Positions 1 to 6,349 of a stretch of 23,671 nt of DNA are shown here, piece by piece (position 1 is the stretch's first letter; every line of letters begins with the position of its first letter). The notes beneath the pieces are model-generated. The model had not been told where the DNA came from and searched no databases. It worked only from the letters and a program-made list of their open reading frames with translations. Position numbers and translations under genes: made by a program. Source of the stretch: an uncultured bacterium (GTDB lineage: Bacteria; Bacillota; Clostridia; Oscillospirales; Ruminococcaceae); the NCBI GenBank assembly GCA_905214265.1, contig CAJMLQ010000039.1:1-23671 (forward strand). The letters are read 5' to 3'.

Positions 1-279
1 GACTTCGCTGTCAGTGATATGCAAGGTGACGAGGCGCTGTTTGATAACTGCCTCCGCCGCCTTCATCTGGGTTTCGGTAGCCTTTACATCCTCGGGAGGC
101 GTGAAGGTCACATCGACGCCGCCGCGGATATCGATCCCCCAGCGAATGTCGTTTCCGCCCTTAATGTAAACATCCGTCCGGTCGCCATAAGTTGTGCTGA
201 TTCCCAAAAGGGACAGCACCAAAAAGGCGGCGATCAGGATTGCTGCCACAAAAAAGACGGGTTTTCCAACTCGTTTCAT
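1..279 (-). CDS. secD: Protein translocase subunit SecD, N-terminal part
   Basis: SecD is a membrane subunit of the SecDF complex that helps pull secreted proteins through SecYEG using the proton motive force. The visible 93 codons begin at ATG 279 after a GGAGG ribosome binding site. They encode a short basic start (MKRVGKP), one hydrophobic helix at about residues 8-28, and then the SecD hallmark RWGIDIRGGVDVTF at about residues 49-62, followed by the start of the periplasmic-type P1 region. The gene runs off the left edge, so the rest, including any fused SecF, cannot be seen. It is divergent from queT and has its own strong promoter at 365-393. The call rests on the G-I-D-(I/L)-x-G-G motif next to a single N-terminal helix, which is characteristic of this family. 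Confidence 0.9.
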   Translation of the reverse strand, partial: MKRVGKPVFFVAAILIAAFLVLSLLGISTTYGDRTDVYIKGGNDIRWGIDIRGGVDVTFTPPEDVKATETQMKAAEAVIKQRLVTLHITDSEV

Positions 280-364
280 GGAACAATTCCTCCAATTATA
301 TTTGTTCTCGATGCCATTGCCTTTGTCGAAAAGGTCAAACAGGTATAAGGCACTGATATTAAAA

Positions 365-393
365 ATTATAGGACAAAATTCCCCAAAAGTCAA
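365..393 (-). promoter_or_regulatory. Sigma-A promoter of secD
   Basis: On the minus strand there is a -35 TTGACT (388-393), a 17-bp spacer and a perfect -10 TATAAT (365-370). The leader to the secD start is about 80 nt. Confidence 0.75.
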
Positions 394-496
394 GAAGAAT
401 CCCTCTTATGTGCAATATCTCTGAAAAAAGATTTCTAATTTGCTCCATCTTCCCTTCTGTTTTATTGCTTTTCCGCTTATAATGCAGGGTTGCCGC

Positions 497-525
497 TTGT
501 CTCTGGCCATACTTTGTGTTACAAT
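497..525 (+). promoter_or_regulatory. Sigma-A promoter of queT
   Basis: A -35 TTGTCT (497-502), 17-bp spacer and -10 TACAAT (520-525) predict a transcript start near 532. This leaves a leader of about 87 nt before queT, large enough for a compact riboswitch. Confidence 0.65.
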
Positions 526-531
526 GAAAAA

Positions 532-618
532 GGCTCGCCGCTTCCCCGTGCCCGGCGGCTGTGGCCTGTACCGGCTTTGCCGGCAAATCAATTTGTTGCA
601 CGGAGAAACGGAGCTATC
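532..618 (+). promoter_or_regulatory. Structured queT leader, candidate preQ1 riboswitch
   Basis: The leader can fold as a pseudoknot. CGCCG (536-540) pairs with CGGCG (553-557), giving a C-rich loop. Loop bases TTCCCCGTGC (542-551) can pair with GCACGGAGAA (598-607), with one mismatch, close to the start codon and next to the ribosome binding site (609-612). A separate hairpin CCGGC/GCCGG (571-583) sits between the two pseudoknot strands. A loop-to-downstream pseudoknot with an inserted hairpin is the general layout of preQ1 class II and III riboswitches, which often control queT. I did not recognise a diagnostic sequence motif, so the class is not assigned. Confidence 0.45.
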
Positions 619-1164
619 ATGAACACAACTGCAAAAATTAGCTGGAACACCCAAACCCTCGTCCAAATTTCTCTCATTGGCGCTCTTTACACAGTCTTGA
701 CCCTGATCAGCGGTCCTCTTGCCTTTGGCAGTCCGGCCGGTGTCATTCAGCTGCGAATCAGTGAAGCCTTTACCCTCCTTCCCCTTTTTTCACCGGTCGG
801 CATATGGGGTATAACTTTCGGATGCTTCCTCTCCAATCTAGTGGGCTTTTTCATGGGTACCAATCTGTTGGGCCTGATTGACGCCCCTTTGGGAACCGCT
901 GCCACGCTGATCGCCGCGTGGCTGACTTACCTGATTGGACAGATGCCCGTTAAGCATACCGCCAAATTCCTGCTGGCTCCGATTCCGCCGGTATTGGTAA
1001 ACGGTCTCATCGTTGGGTTCGAACTGACTTTTGTTTTCCAGACTCCCTTTTCTCTGAATTTTCTTTCAGTCGTTGTAGGAGAAGCGGCTGTCTGTTATAC
1101 CCTTGGAATCCTGCTCTGTGTAGTTCTCCGGCGCAATGATTTCTATAAAAGAATTTTCCGCTGA
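619..1164 (+). CDS. queT: QueT family queuosine-precursor transporter (ECF S component)
   Basis: The 181-aa integral membrane protein matches the QueT family. QueT is the substrate-binding S subunit of an energy-coupling-factor importer for queuosine precursors such as preQ1, used to modify tRNA wobble positions. Visible hallmarks are the early helix VQISLIGALYTVLTLI, the conserved stretch VIQLRISEAFTLLPLF, the segment GCFLSNLV, and LGLIDAPLGTAATLIAAWLTY. About six membrane helices are apparent. The ATG at 619 was chosen because it has GGAG at 609-612 and gives the normal family length. The in-frame extension back to 490 would translate the structured leader. The ECF energising subunits are not in the window and would be shared components encoded elsewhere. 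Regulation is probably through the leader. Confidence 0.88.
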   Translation: MNTTAKISWNTQTLVQISLIGALYTVLTLISGPLAFGSPAGVIQLRISEAFTLLPLFSPVGIWGITFGCFLSNLVGFFMGTNLLGLIDAPLGTAATLIAAWLTYLIGQMPVKHTAKFLLAPIPPVLVNGLIVGFELTFVFQTPFSLNFLSVVVGEAAVCYTLGILLCVVLRRNDFYKRIFR

Positions 1165-1167
1165 AGT

Positions 1168-1196
1168 TTGATTTTTCGGCGGAAAGGTGTTATACT
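1168..1196 (+). promoter_or_regulatory. Sigma-A promoter of the 45-aa peptide gene
   Basis: TTGATT (1168-1173), 17-bp spacer, TATACT (1191-1196), placed 24 nt upstream of the peptide start codon and only 4 nt after the queT stop. Confidence 0.65.
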
Positions 1197-1219
1197 GAAT
1201 TTAAAAGGAGGAACGGCTT

Positions 1220-1357
1220 ATGAAAGTGATTCTGAAAATGTTTTCCATTGCACTTGGAACTGTCTTAATCCTGAAAGGAATCCAGCTTCTCGTCGATTAT
1301 CTCTACCGCCGCTGCTGCAACTCCTACATTGAAACGGATTGTGACGAACAGTTCTAA
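1220..1357 (+). CDS. Small membrane peptide with Cys-rich acidic tail, unknown function
   Basis: This 45-codon ORF starts at ATG 1220, 8 nt after a strong AAAGGAGG (1204-1211). Residues 3-27 form one hydrophobic helix (VILKMFSIALGTVLILKGIQLL), followed by DYLYRR and a short tail containing CC and IETDCDEQF. The three cysteines and acidic end lie after the basic RR, which would place the tail in the cytoplasm if the positive-inside rule holds. The gene has its own promoter (1168-1196) and its own intrinsic terminator (1360-1394), so it is a complete monocistronic unit rather than a chance ORF. I do not recognise the family. It could be a small regulatory membrane peptide or a lineage-specific protein. 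Confidence 0.7.
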   Translation: MKVILKMFSIALGTVLILKGIQLLVDYLYRRCCNSYIETDCDEQF

Positions 1358-1359
1358 AG

Positions 1360-1394
1360 ACTGCCTGCCCCGAAAATCAGGGCAGGCAGTTTTT
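1360..1394 (+). terminator. Intrinsic terminator after the 45-aa peptide gene
   Basis: An 11-bp perfect stem ACTGCCTGCCC/GGGCAGGCAGT (1360-1370 with 1380-1390) and 9-nt loop is followed by a T-rich run. Confidence 0.9.
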
Positions 1395-1440
1395 CTTTCA
1401 TTGTTTGCGTCTTATACACTTATTATTCATTCGTGAGAAT

Positions 1441-1500
1441 AAAAGAGATATCAAGAGTATATAAGAGATATTAAGCGTATAAAAGAGAATGATAAATCAA
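1441..1500. repeat. Tandem 20-bp direct repeats upstream of the SPFH gene
   Basis: Three consecutive 20-bp units lie at 1441-1460, 1461-1480 and 1481-1500. The first two match at 17 of 20 positions (core AAGAGATAT-AAG-GTAT). The third shares only the first 8 bases (AAAAGAGA) and then diverges. They sit about 50-110 bp upstream of the -35 at 1552. Regular spacing of about two helical turns suggests a protein-binding array, but no protein can be assigned from sequence alone. Confidence 0.6.
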
Positions 1501-1551
1501 TAACGAGCTGTTTTCCGGGCGAAACCGACGGCTTTTGCTCCAAAATCTTCC

Positions 1552-1580
1552 TTGTTTTCCGCCCCAAAATTCGGTATAAT
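1552..1580 (+). promoter_or_regulatory. Sigma-A promoter of the SPFH/kinase operon
   Basis: TTGTTT (1552-1557), 17-bp spacer, perfect TATAAT (1575-1580). Transcription would start near 1587 and give a leader of about 60 nt. Confidence 0.75.
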
Positions 1581-1648
1581 AAAAGCATGTTCCAAATGGG
1601 AACACGGTACCGAAAAGCCATATGATACCTGACAGAAAGGATTTTATC

Positions 1649-2449
1649 ATGACAAAAAAGAAAATTGCCACCTTGACCATAACCGGTGCAGCGGTTCTCG
1701 CCGCCTTGATTCTGAGTGCGGCGTCTTTTGTCACCATTCCCGCCGGACACACCGGCGTTGTCGTAAATCTTGGAAAAGTAAGCGGCACCGTTCTGACAGA
1801 AGGCCCCCATTTTGTCGTCCCCTTCGTCACCCAAGTCGTAAAAATGGACAACCGGGTTCTGAAGGCGGAAGTTAATGCTTCCAGCGCCAGCAAGGACCTT
1901 CAGACAGTCACCAGTACCATCGCCGTCAACTACCGCGTCAGCCCCAGCAGCTCAGCCAGCGTGTATCAGAACCTCGGCCTGAGCTATGAGGACAGCATCG
2001 TCCGTCCTGCTATCCAGGAATGCGTAAAGGCAGTCACAGCCCGTTTTACCGCTGAGGAGCTGATTACCGAGCGCCAGAATGTCGGTGAGCAAATGAAGGA
2101 AAGCCTAGCGGAAAAGATCACCCCCTACGGCCTGAACATCGAGGTGTTCAATATCATCAGCTTTGAGTTCAGTGAAGAGTTTAACGCGGCCATCGAAGCC
2201 AAGCAGACCGCCCAGCAAAACGCCCTCAAAGCTGAGCAGGACCTCCAGCGCATTAAGGTGGAAGCGGAGCAGAAAATTGAGCAGGCCCGCGCCGAAGCAG
2301 AGAGCTACCGCCTGAAAAATCAGGAAATTACCGAGAACACACTGAAAATGGCCTGGATCGACAAATGGAATGGAGAGATGCCCCGGGTGACCGGTGACAG
2401 CGGCTGCTTTCTCGACATCACGGACATGGCTCTGGATGGGACTGAGTAA
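1649..2449 (+). CDS. Prohibitin-like SPFH domain membrane protein
   Basis: This 266-aa protein has an N-terminal membrane anchor (about residues 6-27) and then an SPFH/prohibitin domain. The domain begins FVTIPAGHTGVVVNLGKVSGTVLTEGPHFVVPF-like and includes the beta-rich repeat VTSTIAVNYRVSP and the segment FTAEELITERQNVGEQMKE-like. A charged, Ala/Glu/Gln-rich coiled coil follows at about residues 185-235. Prohibitin-type proteins assemble into large membrane rings or scaffolds that influence membrane proteases and signalling proteins. ATG 1649 was chosen over the in-frame ATG at 1622 because GAAAGG (1635-1640) is well spaced for it. The C-terminal 25 residues (after GEMPRVTG) contain no recognised domain. 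A histidine kinase starts 44 nt downstream and is probably co-transcribed. Confidence 0.85.
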   Translation: MTKKKIATLTITGAAVLAALILSAASFVTIPAGHTGVVVNLGKVSGTVLTEGPHFVVPFVTQVVKMDNRVLKAEVNASSASKDLQTVTSTIAVNYRVSPSSSASVYQNLGLSYEDSIVRPAIQECVKAVTARFTAEELITERQNVGEQMKESLAEKITPYGLNIEVFNIISFEFSEEFNAAIEAKQTAQQNALKAEQDLQRIKVEAEQKIEQARAEAESYRLKNQEITENTLKMAWIDKWNGEMPRVTGDSGCFLDITDMALDGTE

Positions 2450-2493
2450 ACCGTTCTGCCATGCGGGTATTCCCGCCGGAAAGCAGGTTTCTT

Positions 2494-3348
2494 GTGAATA
2501 AGCAAATTGAATCCCGAAAAACGATTTGGTTTTTGACCGCACTGAATCTTTTGCAGATCGCTTCGATCTTCGGCATTTGCCTCCTGGCCTTCCTGCGGGA
2601 GGATATCACCCTTGGCCGAGCGGAATATGTTTATCTTCTGATTATTGGCGGCATTTCGGTGGCCGGCAGCATCCTGACTATCTTTCTCGCGGCGCCGATC
2701 GCAAAGCTGGACCGGAAATTGGAAATGCTGGGAAAATCCCTTGCGGACATTAACGCCCTGAACAACGAGCTGCGGGCCCAGCGCCACGATTTCCTGAATC
2801 ATCTTCAGGTGGTGTACAGCCTGATTGAGCTAAAAGATTATGACGCCGCCCATAATTACATCGAAACAGTTTATGGAGATATCCAAAAAGTGAGCCGTGT
2901 CCTCAAAACCGCTCATCCCGCCGTCAACGCCATTCTCCAGGCAAAAACGGACATGTGTGAAAAGCGCGGGATCCCCGTGACCCTTCACATCACAACCGCT
3001 TTAAGCGACCTTTGCATCCCCTCCTGGGAGTTCTGCCGCATTTTGGGAAATATCGTCGACAACGCGATTTATGCTTTGGAGAGGGAGCAGGACCGGCCTG
3101 ACCGTCAGATTTCAATCACCCTCCGCGAGGATCTCCACCACTACTTTTTCGAAATTGCCAACAACGGTCCGGCCATCCCCGCAACGCTGTGGAAGAGCAT
3201 CTTTGAACCCGGCTTTACCACTAAAAAGCAGGACGGTCAGGGAATGGGCTTGGCGATCTGCCGGGACATCATGGAAGAGTATCACGGCACGCTGACCGTT
3301 TTCAGCAACGCGGAGCGAACGGTTTTTACCGGCGTCATTCCCCGCTGA
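2494..3348 (+). CDS. Sensor histidine kinase, SpoB/DcuS-like DHp with two membrane helices
   Basis: The protein has two N-terminal membrane helices separated by a very short extracellular loop, so it lacks a classical sensor domain. A coiled linker leads to the phosphoacceptor helix with the motif RHDFLNHLQ, where the first His is the likely phosphorylation site. The GHKL ATPase domain follows with N-box GNIVDNAIYALE, G1-like ANNGPAIP, F-box FEPGFTTK and G2 GQGMGLAICRDIM. This RHDxxNHL type usually pairs with LytTR or CheY-like regulators, and a LytTR regulator lies 2.1 kb downstream. GTG 2494 is preferred because AAGCAGG lies 6 nt upstream. The alternative ATG 2461 adds 11 residues and has no visible ribosome binding site. 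Likely regulated by membrane state or by its SPFH neighbours (inference). Confidence 0.85.
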   Translation: MNKQIESRKTIWFLTALNLLQIASIFGICLLAFLREDITLGRAEYVYLLIIGGISVAGSILTIFLAAPIAKLDRKLEMLGKSLADINALNNELRAQRHDFLNHLQVVYSLIELKDYDAAHNYIETVYGDIQKVSRVLKTAHPAVNAILQAKTDMCEKRGIPVTLHITTALSDLCIPSWEFCRILGNIVDNAIYALEREQDRPDRQISITLREDLHHYFFEIANNGPAIPATLWKSIFEPGFTTKKQDGQGMGLAICRDIMEEYHGTLTVFSNAERTVFTGVIPR

Positions 3349-3436
3349 ATGCCTGTAAGTTCAGACTTAAAAACCGACGTTTCAGCCAAATCCCTGCACG
3401 ATATGATCCGCTCCCCTTCCCTTTTGCCCCGGTTTC

Positions 3437-3445
3437 TGGTATGAT
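3437..3445 (+). promoter_or_regulatory. Extended -10 promoter of the nfeD-floA operon
   Basis: TGG followed by TATGAT (TG at 3437-3438, -10 at 3440-3445) is an extended -10 element. No good -35 is visible at the right distance. It lies 24 nt before the nfeD start codon. Confidence 0.5.
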
Positions 3446-3469
3446 AGAAACTAGAAAGGAGGGAATCCT

Positions 3470-3994
3470 ATGGAGTTTTGGGAATTCATAACCAATATGT
3501 CCATCTGGTCTGCGATTTTTCTCGTAGGCGGCCTGGCCCTGGTAGTCGTGGAGATGTTCCATCCAGGATTCGGGGCTGCCGGGATCACCGGTATTATTTT
3601 GCTGGCAGCGGGCATCCTGGTAACAGCGAAAACCTGGATGCAGGGAATCATCATGACTCTGATCATCCTGGTGGTTCTGGCCGTGCTGCTGTCCATTGCC
3701 CTGTATTTGGGAAGTAAGGGAAAGCTGCCCAAATCCCTCGTCCTGAAGGAATCCACCGACAAGGAATCGGGTTTTTCCGGAACGGACGACATGCAGTATC
3801 TTCTGGGAAAAAAGGGCCGTGCGGTCACGCCTCTCCGGCCGGCCGGATGTGCGGATCTGGACGGGATCCGTCTGGACGTCGTTACACGTGGGGACTTTAT
3901 TGATAAAGATACCCCGGTGACGGTGGTGGAAGTTGAGGGGAATCGCATCGTCGTCATGCGCACAGAGTCTCCCAGCCCTGATTCAATGTCGTAA
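3470..3994 (+). CDS. Short-form NfeD family membrane protein
   Basis: The 174-aa protein has about three membrane helices in the first 82 residues (including FLVGGLALVVVEMFHPGFG, which carries the conserved E-x(3)-P-G-x-G of NfeD proteins). It ends in a soluble beta-rich domain with LLGKKGRAVTPLRPAG and the segment DGIRLDVVTRGDFIDK, typical of the NfeD OB-fold. There is no ClpP-like protease domain, so this is the short NfeD1b type. NfeD proteins are genomic and functional partners of flotillins and are thought to help assemble or process them. Start ATG 3470 follows AAAGGAGGG. floA begins 27 nt after the stop, the classic nfeD-floA arrangement. Confidence 0.88.
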   Translation: MEFWEFITNMSIWSAIFLVGGLALVVVEMFHPGFGAAGITGIILLAAGILVTAKTWMQGIIMTLIILVVLAVLLSIALYLGSKGKLPKSLVLKESTDKESGFSGTDDMQYLLGKKGRAVTPLRPAGCADLDGIRLDVVTRGDFIDKDTPVTVVEVEGNRIVVMRTESPSPDSMS

Positions 3995-4021
3995 CGGACC
4001 TACTGTAAAGGAGTTGTCAGT

Positions 4022-5005
4022 ATGGAACATTTAGGATGGATTTTACTGATTGCCGCAATTCTTCTGCTTCTCTGCCTGTTTTTCAGCTTTGTGCCGGTCT
4101 CTTTGTGGATTTCTGCCATGGCCGCCAATGTGCATGTCGGCATTGGCACCCTTGTCGGCATGCGGCTGCGCCGGGTACAGCCTTCAAAAATCGTCGTCCC
4201 GCTGATCAAAGCGACCAAGGCCGGCATTGACCTCCCCATCAATAAACTGGAGGCCCATTATCTCGCCGGCGGCAACGTGGACCGCGTTGTCAATGCCCTG
4301 ATCGCCGCCCAGCGCGCCAATATTCCCCTGGAATTTGAACGCGCAGCCGCTATCGACCTGGCTGGCCGGAACGTCCTGGAGGCCGTTCAGATGAGCGTAA
4401 ATCCCAAGGTCATCGAGACCCCTGTGATCGCCGCGATCGCAAAAGACGGCATCGAGCTTCGCGCCAAGGCCCGGGTCACTGTCCGCGCCAACATCGATCG
4501 CTTGGTCGGCGGCGCCGGTGAGCAGACCATCATCGCCCGCGTCGGCGAGGGCATCGTCACCACCGTCGGCTCCGCGGAAACCCACAAGCAGGTTTTGGAA
4601 AACCCGGATCTGATTTCGGAAACCGTCCTTGCCAAGGGCCTGGACGCCGGAACCGCCTTTGAGATTCTCTCCATTGACATCGCCGACGTAGACGTGGGGC
4701 GGAATGTGGGCGCTCAGCTCCAGACCGACCAGGCAGAAGCCGACAAGCGCATCGCCCAGGCAAAGGCCGAAGAGCGTCGCGCCATGGCGGTCGCTAGGGA
4801 GCAGGAAATGAAGGCCGCTGTTCAGGAAATGCGCGCCAAAGTCGTCGAGGCGGAAGCGGAAGTTCCCAAGGCGATGGCCCAGGCCCTGCGGGACGGCAAG
4901 CTCGGCGTCATGGATTATTACAACATGCAGAACATTAATGCGGATACTCAGATGCGGGAGTCCATTGCAACTCCTCACACCGGAGATTCCAAAATTGAGC
5001 GGTAA
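4022..5005 (+). CDS. floA: Flotillin-like protein FloA
   Basis: The 327-aa protein matches FloA (old name YqfA) of Firmicutes in length and sequence. It has an N-terminal hairpin membrane segment (about residues 5-35), then LWISAMAANVHVGIGTLVGMRLRRVQP-type sequence, the SPFH core with VNPKVIETPVIAAIAKDGIELRAKARVTVRAN-type strands, and GEGIVTTVGSA. A long Ala/Glu coiled coil at about residues 235-290 is rich in AEA and AKAEERRAMA repeats and drives oligomerisation. FloA scaffolds fluid membrane microdomains and affects secretion, cell-wall synthesis and kinase signalling. AAAGGAG (4007-4013) sits well before ATG 4022. It is preceded by nfeD and followed by an unrecognised gene and a response regulator on the same strand. 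Confidence 0.95.
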   Translation: MEHLGWILLIAAILLLLCLFFSFVPVSLWISAMAANVHVGIGTLVGMRLRRVQPSKIVVPLIKATKAGIDLPINKLEAHYLAGGNVDRVVNALIAAQRANIPLEFERAAAIDLAGRNVLEAVQMSVNPKVIETPVIAAIAKDGIELRAKARVTVRANIDRLVGGAGEQTIIARVGEGIVTTVGSAETHKQVLENPDLISETVLAKGLDAGTAFEILSIDIADVDVGRNVGAQLQTDQAEADKRIAQAKAEERRAMAVAREQEMKAAVQEMRAKVVEAEAEVPKAMAQALRDGKLGVMDYYNMQNINADTQMRESIATPHTGDSKIER

Positions 5006-5034
5006 TTGCCCATGCCGAAAGGATGGTGACATGC

Positions 5035-5487
5035 ATGGCGAACTGGATGTTTTCCCGCGATGGAAGAAATGCTCTGAATGAGCTTGCGCGGGAGGTTTTA
5101 AACGGCGTCCGTGCCATGGAGCCTATGGTACGCCAGTTCACAGAGTCTTCCACGCCGCATTACTCCCTTCCCCTGGAAGCGCCGCAGACGACTGCTCCGC
5201 GCTCCCTCGCGGAAGAGCGGATGGCCGTTGATGCCAAGCGACTCGCTGATCAGGAGGAAGAAGCCCAGATGGCACCCCAGAAGCTGGTTCCGGAAGGGAT
5301 CCCGGAAGGTGTTTCCATGGAGGGACCTTCTCCGGGCACAAGAGACGAGATACCGCTCACTCTGCCAGAAACAGCAAGCTCCACACAGTATCTTCTGCAT
5401 CTGTGCCAGTGCGGGCTGGCCGGCGCGATTCTTTCCGGCGAGATCCTGGGGCCGCCTGTGTCGCGGCGGAGAAGATGGGGGCGCTGA
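5035..5487 (+). CDS. Unrecognised soluble protein between floA and the response regulator
   Basis: About 150 residues with no recognised domain. The first 40 residues (MANWMFSRDGRNALNELARE) look like amphipathic helices. The middle is acidic, Pro/Glu/Gln-rich and probably disordered. The end is a weakly hydrophobic, Cys-containing stretch closing with RRRRWGR. No signal peptide or N-terminal membrane helix is visible. The start is uncertain: GAAAGG (5017-5022) is directly abutted by ATG 5023, so ATG 5035 or GTG 5026 are better spaced. The stop overlaps the regulator ATG by one base (TGATG), which implies translational coupling. It lies 29 nt after floA and is likely in the same transcript. 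It may be an adaptor linking FloA and the two-component system, but that is only context. Confidence 0.6.
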   Translation: MANWMFSRDGRNALNELAREVLNGVRAMEPMVRQFTESSTPHYSLPLEAPQTTAPRSLAEERMAVDAKRLADQEEEAQMAPQKLVPEGIPEGVSMEGPSPGTRDEIPLTLPETASSTQYLLHLCQCGLAGAILSGEILGPPVSRRRRWGR

Positions 5488-6209
5488 TGGATTTAAAGGT
5501 ATTGGTTGCGGACGATGATGCGGGAATGCGTCTGGTCCTTCGAAAAATTGTAGAACAGACGGATGGTTTCTGCATCGTGGGAGAAGCAGCTGATGGGATC
5601 GAAGCCGCTGAAACAGCGGCCTCCCTCCGTCCTGACGTTGTCTTTTTAGACGTGGAAATGCCGCATCTCAGCGGCGTAGAAGCCGCCAGAGAAATCAGCC
5701 GCAGCGTACCCAACGCCGCCCTGATCATCGCAACGGCGCACGCTCAATATATGCCGGAAGCCTTTGAGGTCTATGCGGCGGATTATCTCATCAAGCCCTT
5801 TAAGGTCGACCGGGTCCGGCAGACCTTAAACAAGCTTCGCCAAAGTTTTGAAAAACGCGCCCAGGACAGCGCCACCGGAAAGCAGAAGCTGCTCATCCGA
5901 AACCACGATGGAATGATCCTGATCGATGTTGGGGACATCATTTTCATTCAGCGTGAAGACCGAACTACCGTGCTTTACACGACCGATGGCTGCTACACGA
6001 CCTCCGAAAGCCTGAATAAACTCTGGGAAAAGCTGGATCACGCGGTGTTTATGAGAAGCCACCGCTCTTACATCATCAACACGTCCGCCGTTAAGATGAT
6101 CTACCCCTACGGCCGCTGGACTTACATCGTCAAATTCAAGTACGGCGATCAGGATGCGCTGATCACCCACGAAAAGTTCGAAGAGCTGCAACAGATTCTG
6201 GAGGGTTAG
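5487..6209 (+). CDS. LytTR-family response regulator
   Basis: A 240-aa two-domain regulator. Residues 1-115 are a CheY-like receiver with acidic pocket D9-D11, phosphoacceptor D55 in VVFLDVEMP, the switch threonine in IATAH and K103 in DYLIKPF. Residues about 130-240 form a LytTR DNA-binding domain (LLIRNHDGMILIDVGDIIFIQRE-type start, then MRSHRSYIINTSAV). LytTR regulators bind pairs of short direct repeats spaced about two helical turns apart. The probable partner is the RHDxxNHL kinase at 2494-3348, which is separated from it by nfeD, floA and the unknown gene. The gene is translationally coupled to the preceding ORF and ends at a strong terminator. Confidence 0.93.
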   Translation: MDLKVLVADDDAGMRLVLRKIVEQTDGFCIVGEAADGIEAAETAASLRPDVVFLDVEMPHLSGVEAAREISRSVPNAALIIATAHAQYMPEAFEVYAADYLIKPFKVDRVRQTLNKLRQSFEKRAQDSATGKQKLLIRNHDGMILIDVGDIIFIQREDRTTVLYTTDGCYTTSESLNKLWEKLDHAVFMRSHRSYIINTSAVKMIYPYGRWTYIVKFKYGDQDALITHEKFEELQQILEG

Positions 6210-6232
6210 GATATCCGTTTACTCTCCCACAA

Positions 6233-6274
6233 GGAAAACCCCAGCCTGCAATTAGCCGCAGGCTGGGGTTTTCC
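6233..6274. terminator. Bidirectional intrinsic terminator
   Basis: A perfect 17-bp inverted repeat (6233-6249 with 6258-6274, core CCCCAGCCTGC) has an 8-nt loop. Runs of A on the left arm and T on the right arm let it stop the rightward regulator transcript and the leftward pyrophosphatase operon. Confidence 0.9.
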
Positions 6275-6317
6275 TATGGGTTCCAACGCGCCCTATTCCA
6301 GGCATTCCCGAGTCAAT

Positions 6318-6349
6318 GCATATAGTTCACAGGGCATATAGTTCACAGG
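6318..6349. repeat. Perfect 16-bp tandem duplication at the ppa 3' end
   Basis: GCATATAGTTCACAGG occurs twice in direct contact (6318-6333 and 6334-6349). The second copy contains the TGA stop and last codon of ppa on the minus strand, so the duplication only lengthens the 3' untranslated region. Confidence 0.9.

Noticed and set aside
490..618. In-frame N-terminal extension of queT
   Set aside because: It would translate the structured leader, has no good ribosome binding site, and gives a non-family N-terminus.
1441..1500. Repeats as a CRISPR array
   Set aside because: The units are tandem without spacers, only two are well conserved, and there are no cas genes.
4184..5032. 282-codon leftward ORF
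   Set aside because: Antisense shadow of floA; the sense frame is a near-certain FloA.
5341..5487. LPETA followed by a hydrophobic stretch and RRRR, resembling a sortase signal in the 5035-5487 protein
   Set aside because: There is no signal peptide, and the stretch contains Cys, His, Gln and Glu, so it is a poor membrane anchor.
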